From NCBI GenBank assembly GCA_016936455.1, contig JAFGXV010000019.1:62001-126000 (forward strand): a DNA stretch of 64,000 bases, given 5' to 3'. Origin of the DNA: Desulfuromonadaceae bacterium (GTDB lineage: Bacteria; Desulfobacterota; Desulfuromonadia; Desulfuromonadales; Desulfuromonadaceae). This document shows positions 24,642-38,037 of this stretch, piece by piece. The position numbers and the translations under genes are program-made. The notes beneath the pieces were generated by a model. It did no database searches. It was not told the origin of the DNA and worked only from the letters and a program-made list of their open reading frames with translations. Within the stretch, counting starts at the first letter, position 1. Every line of letters starts with the position of its first letter.

Positions 24642-24695
24642 ATCAACAGTTATTATTAATACTATTATAAATAAATAAATACAAAAGGAGGAAAG

Positions 24696-28173
<3,478 letters not shown>

Positions 28174-28184
28174 ATGGAAATTAA

Positions 28185-30683
28185 ATGATAAACATAAATA
28201 ATATACAAGTTAATATAGAGAACGAAATGCGTAAGTCTTATATGGATTACGCAATGAGTGTAATTATTGGTAGAGCATTACCAGATATACGTGATGGTTT
28301 AAAGCCAGTTCACAGGCGCGTTCTTTTTGCTATGTATGAACTTGGAAACGAATATAATAAACCATATAAAAAATCTGCTCGTGTTGTCGGTGATGTTATA
28401 GGTAAGTATCACCCTCACGGAGATTCTGCGGTATATGATACGATAGTAAGAATGGCGCAAGAATTTTCTATGCGTTATACCCTTGTCGATGGTCAGGGAA
28501 ATTTTGGTTCTATTGATGGCGATTCTGCTGCAGCAATGCGTTACACAGAAGTAAGAATGTCAAAATTAACTAAAACGATTCTCGATGATCTTGATAAAGA
28601 AACTGTAGATTTTACACCGAATTATGATGGATCATTGACTGAACCCGTCGTTTTACCGTGTAAATTTCCAAATTTACTTGTAAATGGCTCTGAAGGTATT
28701 GCGGTTGGTATGGCTACAAAAATACCGCCGCACAATCTCGGTGAGGTCATAGATGGGCTTGTTGCAGTTATTGATGACCCTACTCTTTCCTTAGACGAAT
28801 TAATAGAAAAAATACCAGGACCTGATTTTCCGACAAGTGGCTTTATCTTAGGAAAAGAAGATATTAGAGAAGCTTATAAAACGGGTAGGGGTATCATTCA
28901 GATGCGCGCACGGTCTGTTGTAGAAATAGATAGGCGCACAGGAAAGGAAAGCCTTGTTATAACAGAAATTCCCTATCAAGTTAATAAAGCGAGACTTATA
29001 GAAAAAATTGCTGAACTTATTAAAGATAAGAAAATAGAAGGTATATCAGATCTCCGCGATGAGTCAGACCGCGATGGCATGAGGATTGTCATAGAATTAA
29101 AAAAAGAAACAGTAGCTGGTGTTATTTTGAATCAATTGTACAAAATGACAGCAATGCAATCGTCTTTTGGCATAATAATGCTAGCAATAGTTTCCGGCCA
29201 ACCAAAAATATTAAACCTTCGGGATGTTTTAGATTGTTTTATTGACCATCGTAAAGAAATCGTTATCAGGAGAACCGTTTTCGAACTTAAAAAAGCTGAA
29301 GCGAGAGCTCACATTCTTGAAGGATTTAAAATTGCGTTAGATAATATTGATGAAGTTATTAATTTAATAAAGCAATCAACTAATTCTTCTGAAGCAAAAA
29401 TAAATCTGATTAGCACGTTCAAGTTTTCCGATGAACAAGCTCAAGCCATACTTGACATGCGCCTACATCGGCTAACTGGGTTAGAACGGGAAAAAATAAT
29501 AAATGAATATAATGAAATATTGAAATTTATTTCTAGATTGAAAGAAATATTAGCAAGTGATGTGGAAGTTTTTAAAATAATAAAAGAAGAACTTATTGAT
29601 ATAAAAGAAAATTTTTCAAATCCACGTCGAACTGAAATTATTCCTAAAACCAAAGAGCTTTCAATTGAGGATATGATCGTTGAAGAAGATATGGTCGTGA
29701 CCGTGACCCATTCTGGTTACATTAAGAGAAATGCAGTATCTCTTTATCGCTCTCAAAGGCGTGGTGGTAAAGGAAAAACGGGCATAAGACCGAAAGAAGA
29801 AGATTTTGTTGAGCATCTTTTTATAGCTTCTACTCATTCTTATATTCTTGTTTTCACAGATAAAGGGAAAGTTTATTGGTTAAAGGTACACGAAGTACCA
29901 CAGGGAGGACGTGCTGCACGTGGCAAAGCCATAGTTAACTTAGTACAGCTTGAATCTAATGAACGGGTTATGTCTATCCTTCCTGTTAAGGAATTTGCTG
30001 ACAATAAGTATATCATTGCCTGTACGAAAAACGGAGTTGTTAAGAAAACTGAATTGATGGCTTATGCGAATCCCCGACAAGGTGGAATTATTGCAATGAC
30101 CATTGATGACGGAGACGAACTTGTTTCTACCCGTATTACAGATGGTGAAATGGATATTCTCATGGCGAGTCAAGATGGGAAGTCTATTCGTTTTTCAGAA
30201 AAAGATGTGCGGCCAATGGGTCGTGCAGCGCGTGGCGTACGTGGCATGCAACTAGAGGAAAATGATCAAATTATCGGGATGGAAGTGGTAACCGACATAA
30301 CGTCACTGACTCTGGTTTCTGTAACAGAGCGTGGATATGGAAAACGTACCAGTATTGACGAGTATCGTAAACAGAGTCGATCTGGTAAAGGGATTATCAC
30401 GATCAAAACATCGGACCGGAATGGATCTGTTGTCGATATAAAACTAACTTCAGATGATGAAGATCTCATGTTTATTACGGATCAGGGTAAAATACTGCGT
30501 ACCCGTGTTGGTGATCTCTCGGTTATAGGGCGCAACACACAGGGCGTCCGACTGATGGTGCTTGAGCCAAATGAGCGGATTGTTGCTGTTGCAAAATTGG
30601 CAGAAAAAGAAGATGACGAGCTGATTCCGGAATCACTGGAGGAAGATATCTTGCCGCAGGAATTCGACTCTGATGAAGAGTAA
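28185..30683 (+). CDS. gyrA: DNA gyrase subunit A
   Basis: [50 protein letters not shown]-terminal beta-pinwheel. Confidence 0.99.
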   Translation: MININNIQVNIENEMRKSYMDYAMSVIIGRALPDIRDGLKPVHRRVLFAMYELGNEYNKPYKKSARVVGDVIGKYHPHGDSAVYDTIVRMAQEFSMRYTLVDGQGNFGSIDGDSAAAMRYTEVRMSKLTKTILDDLDKETVDFTPNYDGSLTEPVVLPCKFPNLLVNGSEGIAVGMATKIPPHNLGEVIDGLVAVIDDPTLSLDELIEKIPGPDFPTSGFILGKEDIREAYKTGRGIIQMRARSVVEIDRRTGKESLVITEIPYQVNKARLIEKIAELIKDKKIEGISDLRDESDRDGMRIVIELKKETVAGVILNQLYKMTAMQSSFGIIMLAIVSGQPKILNLRDVLDCFIDHRKEIVIRRTVFELKKAEARAHILEGFKIALDNIDEVINLIKQSTNSSEAKINLISTFKFSDEQAQAILDMRLHRLTGLEREKIINEYNEILKFISRLKEILASDVEVFKIIKEELIDIKENFSNPRRTEIIPKTKELSIEDMIVEEDMVVTVTHSGYIKRNAVSLYRSQRRGGKGKTGIRPKEEDFVEHLFIASTHSYILVFTDKGKVYWLKVHEVPQGGRAARGKAIVNLVQLESNERVMSILPVKEFADNKYIIACTKNGVVKKTELMAYANPRQGGIIAMTIDDGDELVSTRITDGEMDILMASQDGKSIRFSEKDVRPMGRAARGVRGMQLEENDQIIGMEVVTDITSLTLVSVTERGYGKRTSIDEYRKQSRSGKGIITIKTSDRNGSVVDIKLTSDDEDLMFITDQGKILRTRVGDLSVIGRNTQGVRLMVLEPNERIVAVAKLAEKEDDELIPESLEEDILPQEFDSDEE

Positions 30684-30690
30684 GTGCAAT

Positions 30691-31692
30691 ATGACGTCAA
30701 TTGGTGTTATTGGCGCTGGTAGTTGGGGGACCAGTCTGGCAAATCTTCTGGCAAAGAAAGGCCACCCCGTTTCACTGTGGGCTTATGAATACGACTTGGT
30801 AGAAAGGATGCAGACGACTCGCATCAACGACCTTTATCTTCCAGGCATCATACTGTCGGATAATTTAAGTTTTACGGCTGTTGTAGCTGATGTGACACGA
30901 CTTGATGTTTTGTTGCTTGTCCCGCCATCACAGGTAATGCGACGAGTTCTTGCGAGCTGTGTTCACACAATCCATCCCGAAGCGTTGATCATCTCAGCTT
31001 CAAAGGGAATAGAGAACGATACGCTTGCGCCCATGTCAACAGTGCTGGAAGAAATACTGCCGCCATCATTTGTGCTGCGTACGGCATTTCTTTCGGGACC
31101 GACCTTTGCGCGCGAAGTTGCCTTAGAACAGCCTTCTGCTGTCGTTGTCGCGGCTCAGTCTGCAGAAACGGCAAACCGGGTTCAGGAAATTTTCAGTACA
31201 GATTATTTTCGCGTTTACACCAATAACGATATAATCGGGACAGAAATTGGCGGGGCACTCAAAAATATAATCGCTGTCGCTGCAGGTATTTGTGAAGGTC
31301 TGGGTTACGGAAACAATACCCGAGCGGCTCTGATTACCCGCGGTCTGTCTGAGATGAAACGCATCGGCCAAGCCCTTGGTGCCAAGCCTGAAACCTTTTC
31401 CGGACTGGCAGGGATGGGTGATCTGGTGCTGACCTGTACGGGTGATCTTTCGCGCAACAGGACAGTGGGCGTAGAAATCGGCAAAGGGAGAAAATTGAAT
31501 GATATTCTCTCTCATATGAACATGGTTGCCGAAGGCGTCAAGACGACACTCTCCGCGTATCAGTTGGCAAAAAAAATGAATGTCGAAGTTCCGATTATTA
31601 ACCAGATGTATGCGGTTCTCTATGAAGAGAAAGATCCGCGCCTCGCTGTCAATGAACTGATGGCGCGTGAACTGAAGTCGGAATACTTGTAG
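30691..31692 (+). CDS. gpsA: glycerol-3-phosphate dehydrogenase [NAD(P)+]
   Basis: IGVIGAGSWGTSLANLLAKKGH, GLAGMGDLVLTCTGDLSRNRTVG; start trimmed to MTSIGV. Confidence 0.97.
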   Translation: MTSIGVIGAGSWGTSLANLLAKKGHPVSLWAYEYDLVERMQTTRINDLYLPGIILSDNLSFTAVVADVTRLDVLLLVPPSQVMRRVLASCVHTIHPEALIISASKGIENDTLAPMSTVLEEILPPSFVLRTAFLSGPTFAREVALEQPSAVVVAAQSAETANRVQEIFSTDYFRVYTNNDIIGTEIGGALKNIIAVAAGICEGLGYGNNTRAALITRGLSEMKRIGQALGAKPETFSGLAGMGDLVLTCTGDLSRNRTVGVEIGKGRKLNDILSHMNMVAEGVKTTLSAYQLAKKMNVEVPIINQMYAVLYEEKDPRLAVNELMARELKSEYL

Positions 31693-31704
31693 CGGGTGGT
31701 GAAG

Positions 31705-32262
31705 ATGAAAAAATTTCTGTTTATTCTCTGTTTTCTTGTATCTGCGTCACAGGTTGCGGCGGAAACGCGAATTCTTATAACAACGAATCTCGGCTTGATC
31801 GAAGCGATTCTTTTCGATGAACAGGCGCCGGTCAGCACACGTAATTTTTTAAATTATGTTCAGAAGGGATTCTATGAGGGCACAACTTTCCATCGCGTTA
31901 TTCCTGGTTTTATGATTCAGGGCGGTGGCTTTACGACGACGCTCGATAAAAAAAGTACGGATCAACCAATTGACAATGAGGCCGGAAACGGATTGAAAAA
32001 TGAACGGGGTACCCTTGCCATGGCGCGCACGGCGTTTGTGAATAGTGCCACCAGCCAGTTTTTTATCAATCTCGTCGATAATCCTTTTCTCGATCACCGG
32101 TCCAAAAGCCAGAGTGGTTACGGGTATGCCGTTTTTGGAAAAGTGCTCAAGGGAATGGAAATTGTAGATAAGATAGGAGCCGTTAAGACGGGAAAACAGA
32201 AAGGGATGAACGATGTCCCTGTTTCTCCAGTCGTTATTCAGTCCATCCAATTACTGCAATAA
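31705..32262 (+). CDS. periplasmic peptidyl-prolyl cis-trans isomerase (cyclophilin type)
   Basis: Signal peptide MKKFLFILCFLVSASQVAA, then FHRVIPGFMIQGGGF ... SQFFINLVDN. Confidence 0.93.
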   Translation: MKKFLFILCFLVSASQVAAETRILITTNLGLIEAILFDEQAPVSTRNFLNYVQKGFYEGTTFHRVIPGFMIQGGGFTTTLDKKSTDQPIDNEAGNGLKNERGTLAMARTAFVNSATSQFFINLVDNPFLDHRSKSQSGYGYAVFGKVLKGMEIVDKIGAVKTGKQKGMNDVPVSPVVIQSIQLLQ

Positions 32263-32284
32263 GCATGATGACAAAGCCGATTAA

Positions 32285-33070
32285 ATGGACGGGATCGTCA
32301 GAAATCACCTAGACGAGTTTCACCGCACCTTGGATAAAAAAATGGCCGCCTTTCGAATACTCAGCTATAACCTGCGCGGGTTTCGCGACGCAGATGCTTT
32401 TTTAAAGGTCATACATCAATTTGATCCCCATCTCATTGCCCTGCAAAACACGAACTGCATTCCTGACGCCACGGATCTGAAGTTTCTCGCGGATCAGTGT
32501 GGTTATCCACACATTCACTCCGGCGCGACCAGTACACTGGCTTTTTTGACATCAAACTTGACCTTGAAACAGGTGCGTGAATACGATCTGGGAACAGGGG
32601 CCAGTTGCATGACCGTCGATGTCAGCCGTGAAAACGAACGGTTTCTGTTGTTTAATCTCAAGATGCGCCAAGGTTTTCTGCATCGACCACAACAGATCAA
32701 ACGATTGCTGGGGCCAGATCTGCTGCAAAAAAATGATTTGCACCTGCCAACCCTGATCGTCGGAGATTTTTTCGACACCCTGTGGATTTCTGGACATCCT
32801 GGTTTTCAACGGCGCCTGCGTCGGGTCGCACCGCTGCTGCGACGTGGCACCTACCCCGCCTGCACTCCCTTGTTCAGCTGCGACCGTATTTATTCCCTGG
32901 GTGGAATTCGTGCGCAAGAGATTGAGATTCCTTTCAATAAAGAAACCCGCCGCGCAACAGCTCATCTGCCGTTGTTTTTAACCATGGAAATTACCAGTAG
33001 CCGGATTGTTGTTCCCGCAAGAAGAATAGTGTCAGGCGCCGGCAATACGGTACCCAGTCCGGAATTCTAA
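32285..33070 (+). CDS. endonuclease/exonuclease/phosphatase (EEP)-fold protein, active site probably degenerate
   Basis: RILSYNLRGFRD, LIALQN (LQE expected), LIVGDFFDTL, CDRIYSLGG, ATAHLPLFLTMEI resemble EEP blocks. Confidence 0.7.
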   Translation: MDGIVRNHLDEFHRTLDKKMAAFRILSYNLRGFRDADAFLKVIHQFDPHLIALQNTNCIPDATDLKFLADQCGYPHIHSGATSTLAFLTSNLTLKQVREYDLGTGASCMTVDVSRENERFLLFNLKMRQGFLHRPQQIKRLLGPDLLQKNDLHLPTLIVGDFFDTLWISGHPGFQRRLRRVAPLLRRGTYPACTPLFSCDRIYSLGGIRAQEIEIPFNKETRRATAHLPLFLTMEITSSRIVVPARRIVSGAGNTVPSPEF

Positions 33071-33112
33071 CGGAACCCTCCTTATTGGGGGGCGTCGATC
33101 TCTGGATATGTC

Positions 33113-33130
33113 TGTGGATAACGTGGATAA
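33113..33130 (-). promoter_or_regulatory. two abutting DnaA-box 9-mers
   Basis: TGTGGATAA CGTGGATAA (rc TTATCCACG TTATCCACA) in the gap after the EEP gene; a further TTATCCACA lies at 32503-32511. Confidence 0.6.
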
Positions 33131-33378
33131 CTGTATTGTGGGGAAGGTAAAAAGTCAGCGGAGCAGCGACATATTCAGCACTTTTTTTGGATCCTCAACA
33201 ATTTCTATTCCGAGGCACGCGGTTCTCTCGATATGTCAATTGCTGATTGCGACCATTCTGTTAGCGCAGACGACATCAGTCGCGCCAATTGCAACCTGGG
33301 ATGAACGCAGTCGCATGATCCGGCGTTGATTGGGGGGAGCAGCATTCCTTGGTTGGCCCACAGAACTGGGGGCATATA

Positions 33379-35760
33379 TCAGTTCAGACGGAAAAAATCA
33401 CGGGCGCGAAATGTTTTTTCGTCAGAGGCGTACCGAGTCGGTGCGGTTCCTGGAGCGAAAACTTCAATGACCGCTTCACTATTGTCTTCTGCTTCGAGCA
33501 AGCCGGTCTTTGGATCAACGGGTAAAAACTGTATCCGGTCCGGAACGGTAAAATTTTGCTTTGGCCAGTCGGCGCAGACGTTGTCCATGAATTTCACCCA
33601 GGCCGGAGCTGCTGCGCGTGAGCCCGTTTCTTTTTTTCCCAGTGGGCGCTCCTGATCATAGCCAACCCAGGATGCTGCAACCAGCTGTGGGGTGTAGCCG
33701 ATAAACCAGGCATCTTTAAGATTATTGGTGGTACCGGTTTTCCCGGCGACGGGCCGGTTCAGCGCTTTTGCCCGCCAGCCCGTTCCCTGCTGAACAACCG
33801 ACTCCAGTACGTTGGTGATCAGGTAGGCGGTTTCTTCCGAGATAACCCGCTGCCTTTTCAGTCGAATCAGTCGCTGATCTGAGGCGAGCCCGTTTGGAAA
33901 ATCAGCCGGATCGACGGATTCCAGTACGCGGCCGTTCCGGTCGCAGACTTTGGTGATATAGGTCGGAGCTGTTTTGACGCCACCGCTCGCAAACACGGCG
34001 TATGCCGTTGCCAGCTCCAGCGGGGTGACGGCATTCGATCCCAGAGCCATGGTCAGATCCAGATTCAGAGGCGATTCGATACCCAGCTTTTTCAGATAAG
34101 CAGCCGTATAGCGCAGCCCGATACTGTCCAGCAGTTTGACGGTAATAATGTTGTAGGAATGGGTCAGAGCCACACGAAGCGGTGTAGGACCGTAAAACTT
34201 ATTGCCGTAGTTTTTGGGTTTCCACTCCCGTACGTCTCCCTCTTCATTCTGATCCCGGTAAATCAACGGGGTATCAAGAATGACACTGGCCGGGGTAAAA
34301 CCATGATCAAATGCGGCCGCATAGATCAGAGGCTTGATCGCTGAACCGGGAAGCCGCCGCGCCTGAATAACCCGATTAAACTGACTGGTGGAAAAATCGT
34401 AACCCCCGACCATAGCGCGTACGAAACCCGTATGAGGGTCGAGGGCAATCAATGCTCCCTGTGCTTGCGGTTGCTGGAAAAGAGTTGCCTGAAAACCCGA
34501 TTCCTCTATGGCGACAATATCGACCGTTACGATGGAACCGGTTGGTATGACCGGATGATCGAAGATGGATGAATCGAAACCCGGGTCCTGATAGTGTTGC
34601 CAGTCAACGATGGAAAAAGGTTGCGCCCACTCGAGTGATGCGAGGGGGATGTGACCGCGCATTTCACCAGCGCGTAGCAGAACAGAATCTTTGTTCTGGC
34701 CAGTAATGACAGCTTCAATACGCTGGTTCACGCTCAGTGCCTGTGTCGGTTGGTGGAGATGGGTGTCTATCCCGTCGGGATCCATAATGCGGGAAATTGG
34801 CTGGAGTCCCTGGCGGTGATCGTAGTCCTGCAGATTGTCTCGCACAGCCTCCTGGGCCTGCTGCTGCATCGAAAGGTTCATGGTGGTATGAACCTGAAGA
34901 CCGCCGCTATAAAGAGTTTCGGTGCCATAGTTTTCTTCGAGGTAGCGTCGCACCTGTTCGCTGAAATAGCCGGTTCCCGCGGCAGAGTTATCGCCTCGCG
35001 GATGAATGGTCAGTTCCTGGGCGTAAGCCTGCTCCGCATCGAGGGGGGAAATGTAGCCGTTGGCTGCCATGCGTTGCAGCACGTAGTGCTGGCGCTCCTT
35101 GGCGCGTTTGAAATGCTGGTAAGGGGAGTAACGGCTGGGAGCCTGAGGTAATCCAGCCAGCATGGAACATTCCGCCAGATTCAATTCTTCAACATTTTTG
35201 GCAAAATAGTTTTCTGCTGCTGCCTGCACTCCGTAGGCGCCGTGTCCGAGATAGATCTGGTTGAGATACAGATAGAGAATCTCGCGTTTGTCGAAATGCT
35301 GTTCCATGCGCCAGGCGAGGATGGCTTCCTTGAATTTACGAGAAAACTTGCGCTCCGGTGTCAGTAACAGACTTTTTGCCACCTGCTGGGTAATGGTGCT
35401 GCCGCCCTGGACAATTCCACCGGCCTGGATGTTCCTGAGGGCGGCGCGAAAAATAGACACCAGGTCGATGCCCTGATGCTCGAAAAACCCGGAATCCTCG
35501 GCGGAAACAAAGGCATGAATCAGCTTCTGTGGCATCTTGCTGACGGGAACCACAATCCGGCGCTCACGGTAGAATTCGGCAATTAACTGGTTGTCTTCAC
35601 TGTAGACCCGCGTGATAACGGGGGGACGATAGTCTTCCAGTTTGTCCATGCGGGGAAGCGATTCGGCGACAAAATAATAGGCACCGATCAGTGCCGACAG
35701 GCCGACAATGGCGCAGCCGCCCAGAAAGAGAAATGAAAATCTCAGTATTTTACGAAACAT
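33379..35760 (-). CDS. penicillin-binding protein 1A (glycosyltransferase/transpeptidase)
   Basis: SAEDSGFFEHQGIDLVSIFRA, GGSTITQQVAKSLLL, LPGSAIKPLIYAAAFD (SxxK), VAGKTGTTNNLKDAWFIGYTP. Confidence 0.96.
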   Translation of the reverse strand: MFRKILRFSFLFLGGCAIVGLSALIGAYYFVAESLPRMDKLEDYRPPVITRVYSEDNQLIAEFYRERRIVVPVSKMPQKLIHAFVSAEDSGFFEHQGIDLVSIFRAALRNIQAGGIVQGGSTITQQVAKSLLLTPERKFSRKFKEAILAWRMEQHFDKREILYLYLNQIYLGHGAYGVQAAAENYFAKNVEELNLAECSMLAGLPQAPSRYSPYQHFKRAKERQHYVLQRMAANGYISPLDAEQAYAQELTIHPRGDNSAAGTGYFSEQVRRYLEENYGTETLYSGGLQVHTTMNLSMQQQAQEAVRDNLQDYDHRQGLQPISRIMDPDGIDTHLHQPTQALSVNQRIEAVITGQNKDSVLLRAGEMRGHIPLASLEWAQPFSIVDWQHYQDPGFDSSIFDHPVIPTGSIVTVDIVAIEESGFQATLFQQPQAQGALIALDPHTGFVRAMVGGYDFSTSQFNRVIQARRLPGSAIKPLIYAAAFDHGFTPASVILDTPLIYRDQNEEGDVREWKPKNYGNKFYGPTPLRVALTHSYNIITVKLLDSIGLRYTAAYLKKLGIESPLNLDLTMALGSNAVTPLELATAYAVFASGGVKTAPTYITKVCDRNGRVLESVDPADFPNGLASDQRLIRLKRQRVISEETAYLITNVLESVVQQGTGWRAKALNRPVAGKTGTTNNLKDAWFIGYTPQLVAASWVGYDQERPLGKKETGSRAAAPAWVKFMDNVCADWPKQNFTVPDRIQFLPVDPKTGLLEAEDNSEAVIEVFAPGTAPTRYASDEKTFRARDFFRLN

Positions 35761-35982
35761 CCAGCGTACTTTCCATGAAACATAAGAATTGGTCGTTGCG
35801 AAGCGGATCACACGCTCTACATGATATAGGGCCGCTTTTGCGGAGTAAAGTGATCTGACGATGAATTGTTGGTGCGTGGCATGGTGCGAGGGTCGAGAAC
35901 AGGCAGGTCCGGTCAGAACAACGAGCGATTTCTGCGGCGGGTCAACGTTGACATGAGCGCAGGTGGCCGCCCCACAGGAGGC

Positions 35983-38037
35983 CTATTCTCTTGTCGCGCC
36001 GTGCGGGAAAGGAATAATCTGCCCCATTTTGTTACGGTACATTCTCTTGTCGGCCAGCTTGAATAATTCGCCTTCCGTGCGTCCGTCTTCGGGATAGTTG
36101 GCAAAGCCGACACTGGCTGAAAGCTCAATCTCGATGTCACCGATCTTGAACGGTGTACCAAAAACGTCGATGATGCGGTGGCGCAGCTTTTCCGCCTGAT
36201 CAAGGTCGGTAAAGGGCAGGAACAGGACAAATTCATCCCCTCCCCAACGGCAGGCAACATCCTGAGAGCGCAGAACCTGTTTCAAGCGGCGTGCCACCTT
36301 GATCAGGACCTGATCGCCCACGCTATGGCCATGGGTATCGTTGACGGGCTTGAAGCGGTCCAGATCGACCACCAGCAGGCTGAACCCGCGGTCATCGGAC
36401 TTGTCCATGGCTTTCTGAATCACCTGGTTGAGATACAGCCGGTTGGCGATGCCCGTCAGCGGGTCGGTGTGGGCGCGGGTATAAACCTCTTCCTCCTGTT
36501 GCTTGCGGTCGGTAATGTCGACAGCAAAGTGCAGATAGAGATCGTCATCCTGCCCTTCAACCGGCCGCCAACACACCATGTCCCAGCGACCATCTTCATG
36601 CTGGTGTTCAATGGTGCCGGCGCGCCGGCGCTCCTGACCGTCCATTATTTGGCAACACGGGCTCGGTTCACCGATCCGGATGCCCATTTCCAGCGCTCTG
36701 CGGTTGGCATTGATGACCTTGCGCGTCGAATAGCGCGCCAGAATGGCCGGATAAGGCAGAGCATCCAGCAGAACCTGATTGAATTTCTGCGACTCAACCA
36801 GCTCTTTCTGGGCCTTCAGCTCACGCTGCTTGTGATCGTAACTGCGCAGGGCAAAGCACAGATCATCGCGCAATCGCTCCAGAAGTTCGATGTGGCCCGG
36901 GGTAAAGAATCCAACTTCGGCGGCGTAGATCTTCAGCGCACCCAGTTCCTGTTCCGAGCACAGAATGGGCAGAACAGCGGAGGAGCGGATGCCGGCAGCG
37001 CGCGCCTGCTGCTCCCAGGGCGAACCGGCCAGTTCGCGCAGGAAATCATTGGTCACCACGGTCCGTCGCTCGCGGATGGCCTGGCTGGTTGGGCCGCGCC
37101 CTTCCGCATACGCCGGATCTGTGCTGACCTGAACGTTTTTGATGTAGTGCTGACAGCCATCATCCCCGGCGCTGGCAACAGGCGACAGATTTTTGGTCGT
37201 TGAATTGAGCAGCGACACGCAGGCCAGCTGAAACTGACCATACTGAACGGCAATCTGACACAGCTCCTGAAACAGCAGCTGCGGTGTTTCGATGCGCATC
37301 ATGGCCTGATTGGCAGCACCAAGGGCGCTGTAGAGGTTGTTGATGGACTGAAGTTCCTCCTGCATGCGTTGACGCTGGACCAGCCACTGCTGCAGATTTT
37401 TCTGCCCAAGCCGCAGCGCCCAGGTACCCAGGCCCCAGATAAAGATGCAGGCCAGGTTGAAGCTGATGGTTTTCGTCGCCAGCATGGCCTCAATCGGCGC
37501 CAGCGGCACCTGAATGCTCAGGGCGCCGGGAACCACCAGGTCGCCATAGTCCGGATGGCATTCCAGGCAGCGCGGTCCGCCGATCATGGGATAGAGTTCG
37601 CGGTACAGCCTTGTTGTTTCAGACTGAAAATCCACCTTGACAACCTCGCGCAGCTGCAGGCGGGTAAACTGTGCCAGCTCCCAGCTGTCGGGGTTGTTCT
37701 GGGCATTGATCGGAAACGGGCTGATCAGTCGGCTGCGAACACTTTTGTCGGGCAGCAGGGACTGGATCTGGCTGAGCACCTGCGCGGGTGCCAGCACCTG
37801 CTCCTCCCCCTCTGCATCCAGGGTCACGAGCTGTCCCTGGTGCAGCGCCCAACTCAGGATTTTATCGCTGCGCTCTTTTTCCAGCGATGCCGACTGGCGT
37901 GCCAGCTGGTTGACTTCATTGTCGCTCTGGTAGATGTTGAAACCGAGACCGACAAATGCCAGAAGCAGCCAGCAGAATTGCAGCAGGCGAAAGAAGAGGC
38001 GGAATGAACGGTTCTCATGATTAAAATTCAAGCTCAC
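35983..38037 (-). CDS. diguanylate cyclase with periplasmic c-haem-type (CxxCH) sensor, GAF, PAS and GGDEF domains
   Basis: IGGPRCLECHPDYGDL in the sensor domain, GAF-like middle, RWGGDEFVLFLPF with upstream RSQD. Track ORF extends to 38088; GTG at 38037 is a plausible start overlapping the upstream stop. Confidence 0.88.
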   Translation of the reverse strand: MSLNFNHENRSFRLFFRLLQFCWLLLAFVGLGFNIYQSDNEVNQLARQSASLEKERSDKILSWALHQGQLVTLDAEGEEQVLAPAQVLSQIQSLLPDKSVRSRLISPFPINAQNNPDSWELAQFTRLQLREVVKVDFQSETTRLYRELYPMIGGPRCLECHPDYGDLVVPGALSIQVPLAPIEAMLATKTISFNLACIFIWGLGTWALRLGQKNLQQWLVQRQRMQEELQSINNLYSALGAANQAMMRIETPQLLFQELCQIAVQYGQFQLACVSLLNSTTKNLSPVASAGDDGCQHYIKNVQVSTDPAYAEGRGPTSQAIRERRTVVTNDFLRELAGSPWEQQARAAGIRSSAVLPILCSEQELGALKIYAAEVGFFTPGHIELLERLRDDLCFALRSYDHKQRELKAQKELVESQKFNQVLLDALPYPAILARYSTRKVINANRRALEMGIRIGEPSPCCQIMDGQERRRAGTIEHQHEDGRWDMVCWRPVEGQDDDLYLHFAVDITDRKQQEEEVYTRAHTDPLTGIANRLYLNQVIQKAMDKSDDRGFSLLVVDLDRFKPVNDTHGHSVGDQVLIKVARRLKQVLRSQDVACRWGGDEFVLFLPFTDLDQAEKLRHRIIDVFGTPFKIGDIEIELSASVGFANYPEDGRTEGELFKLADKRMYRNKMGQIIPFPHGATRE

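Noticed and set aside
33108-33329. 73-aa plus-strand ORF over the tandem DnaA boxes
   Set aside because: No RBS or domain support; more likely non-coding spacer.
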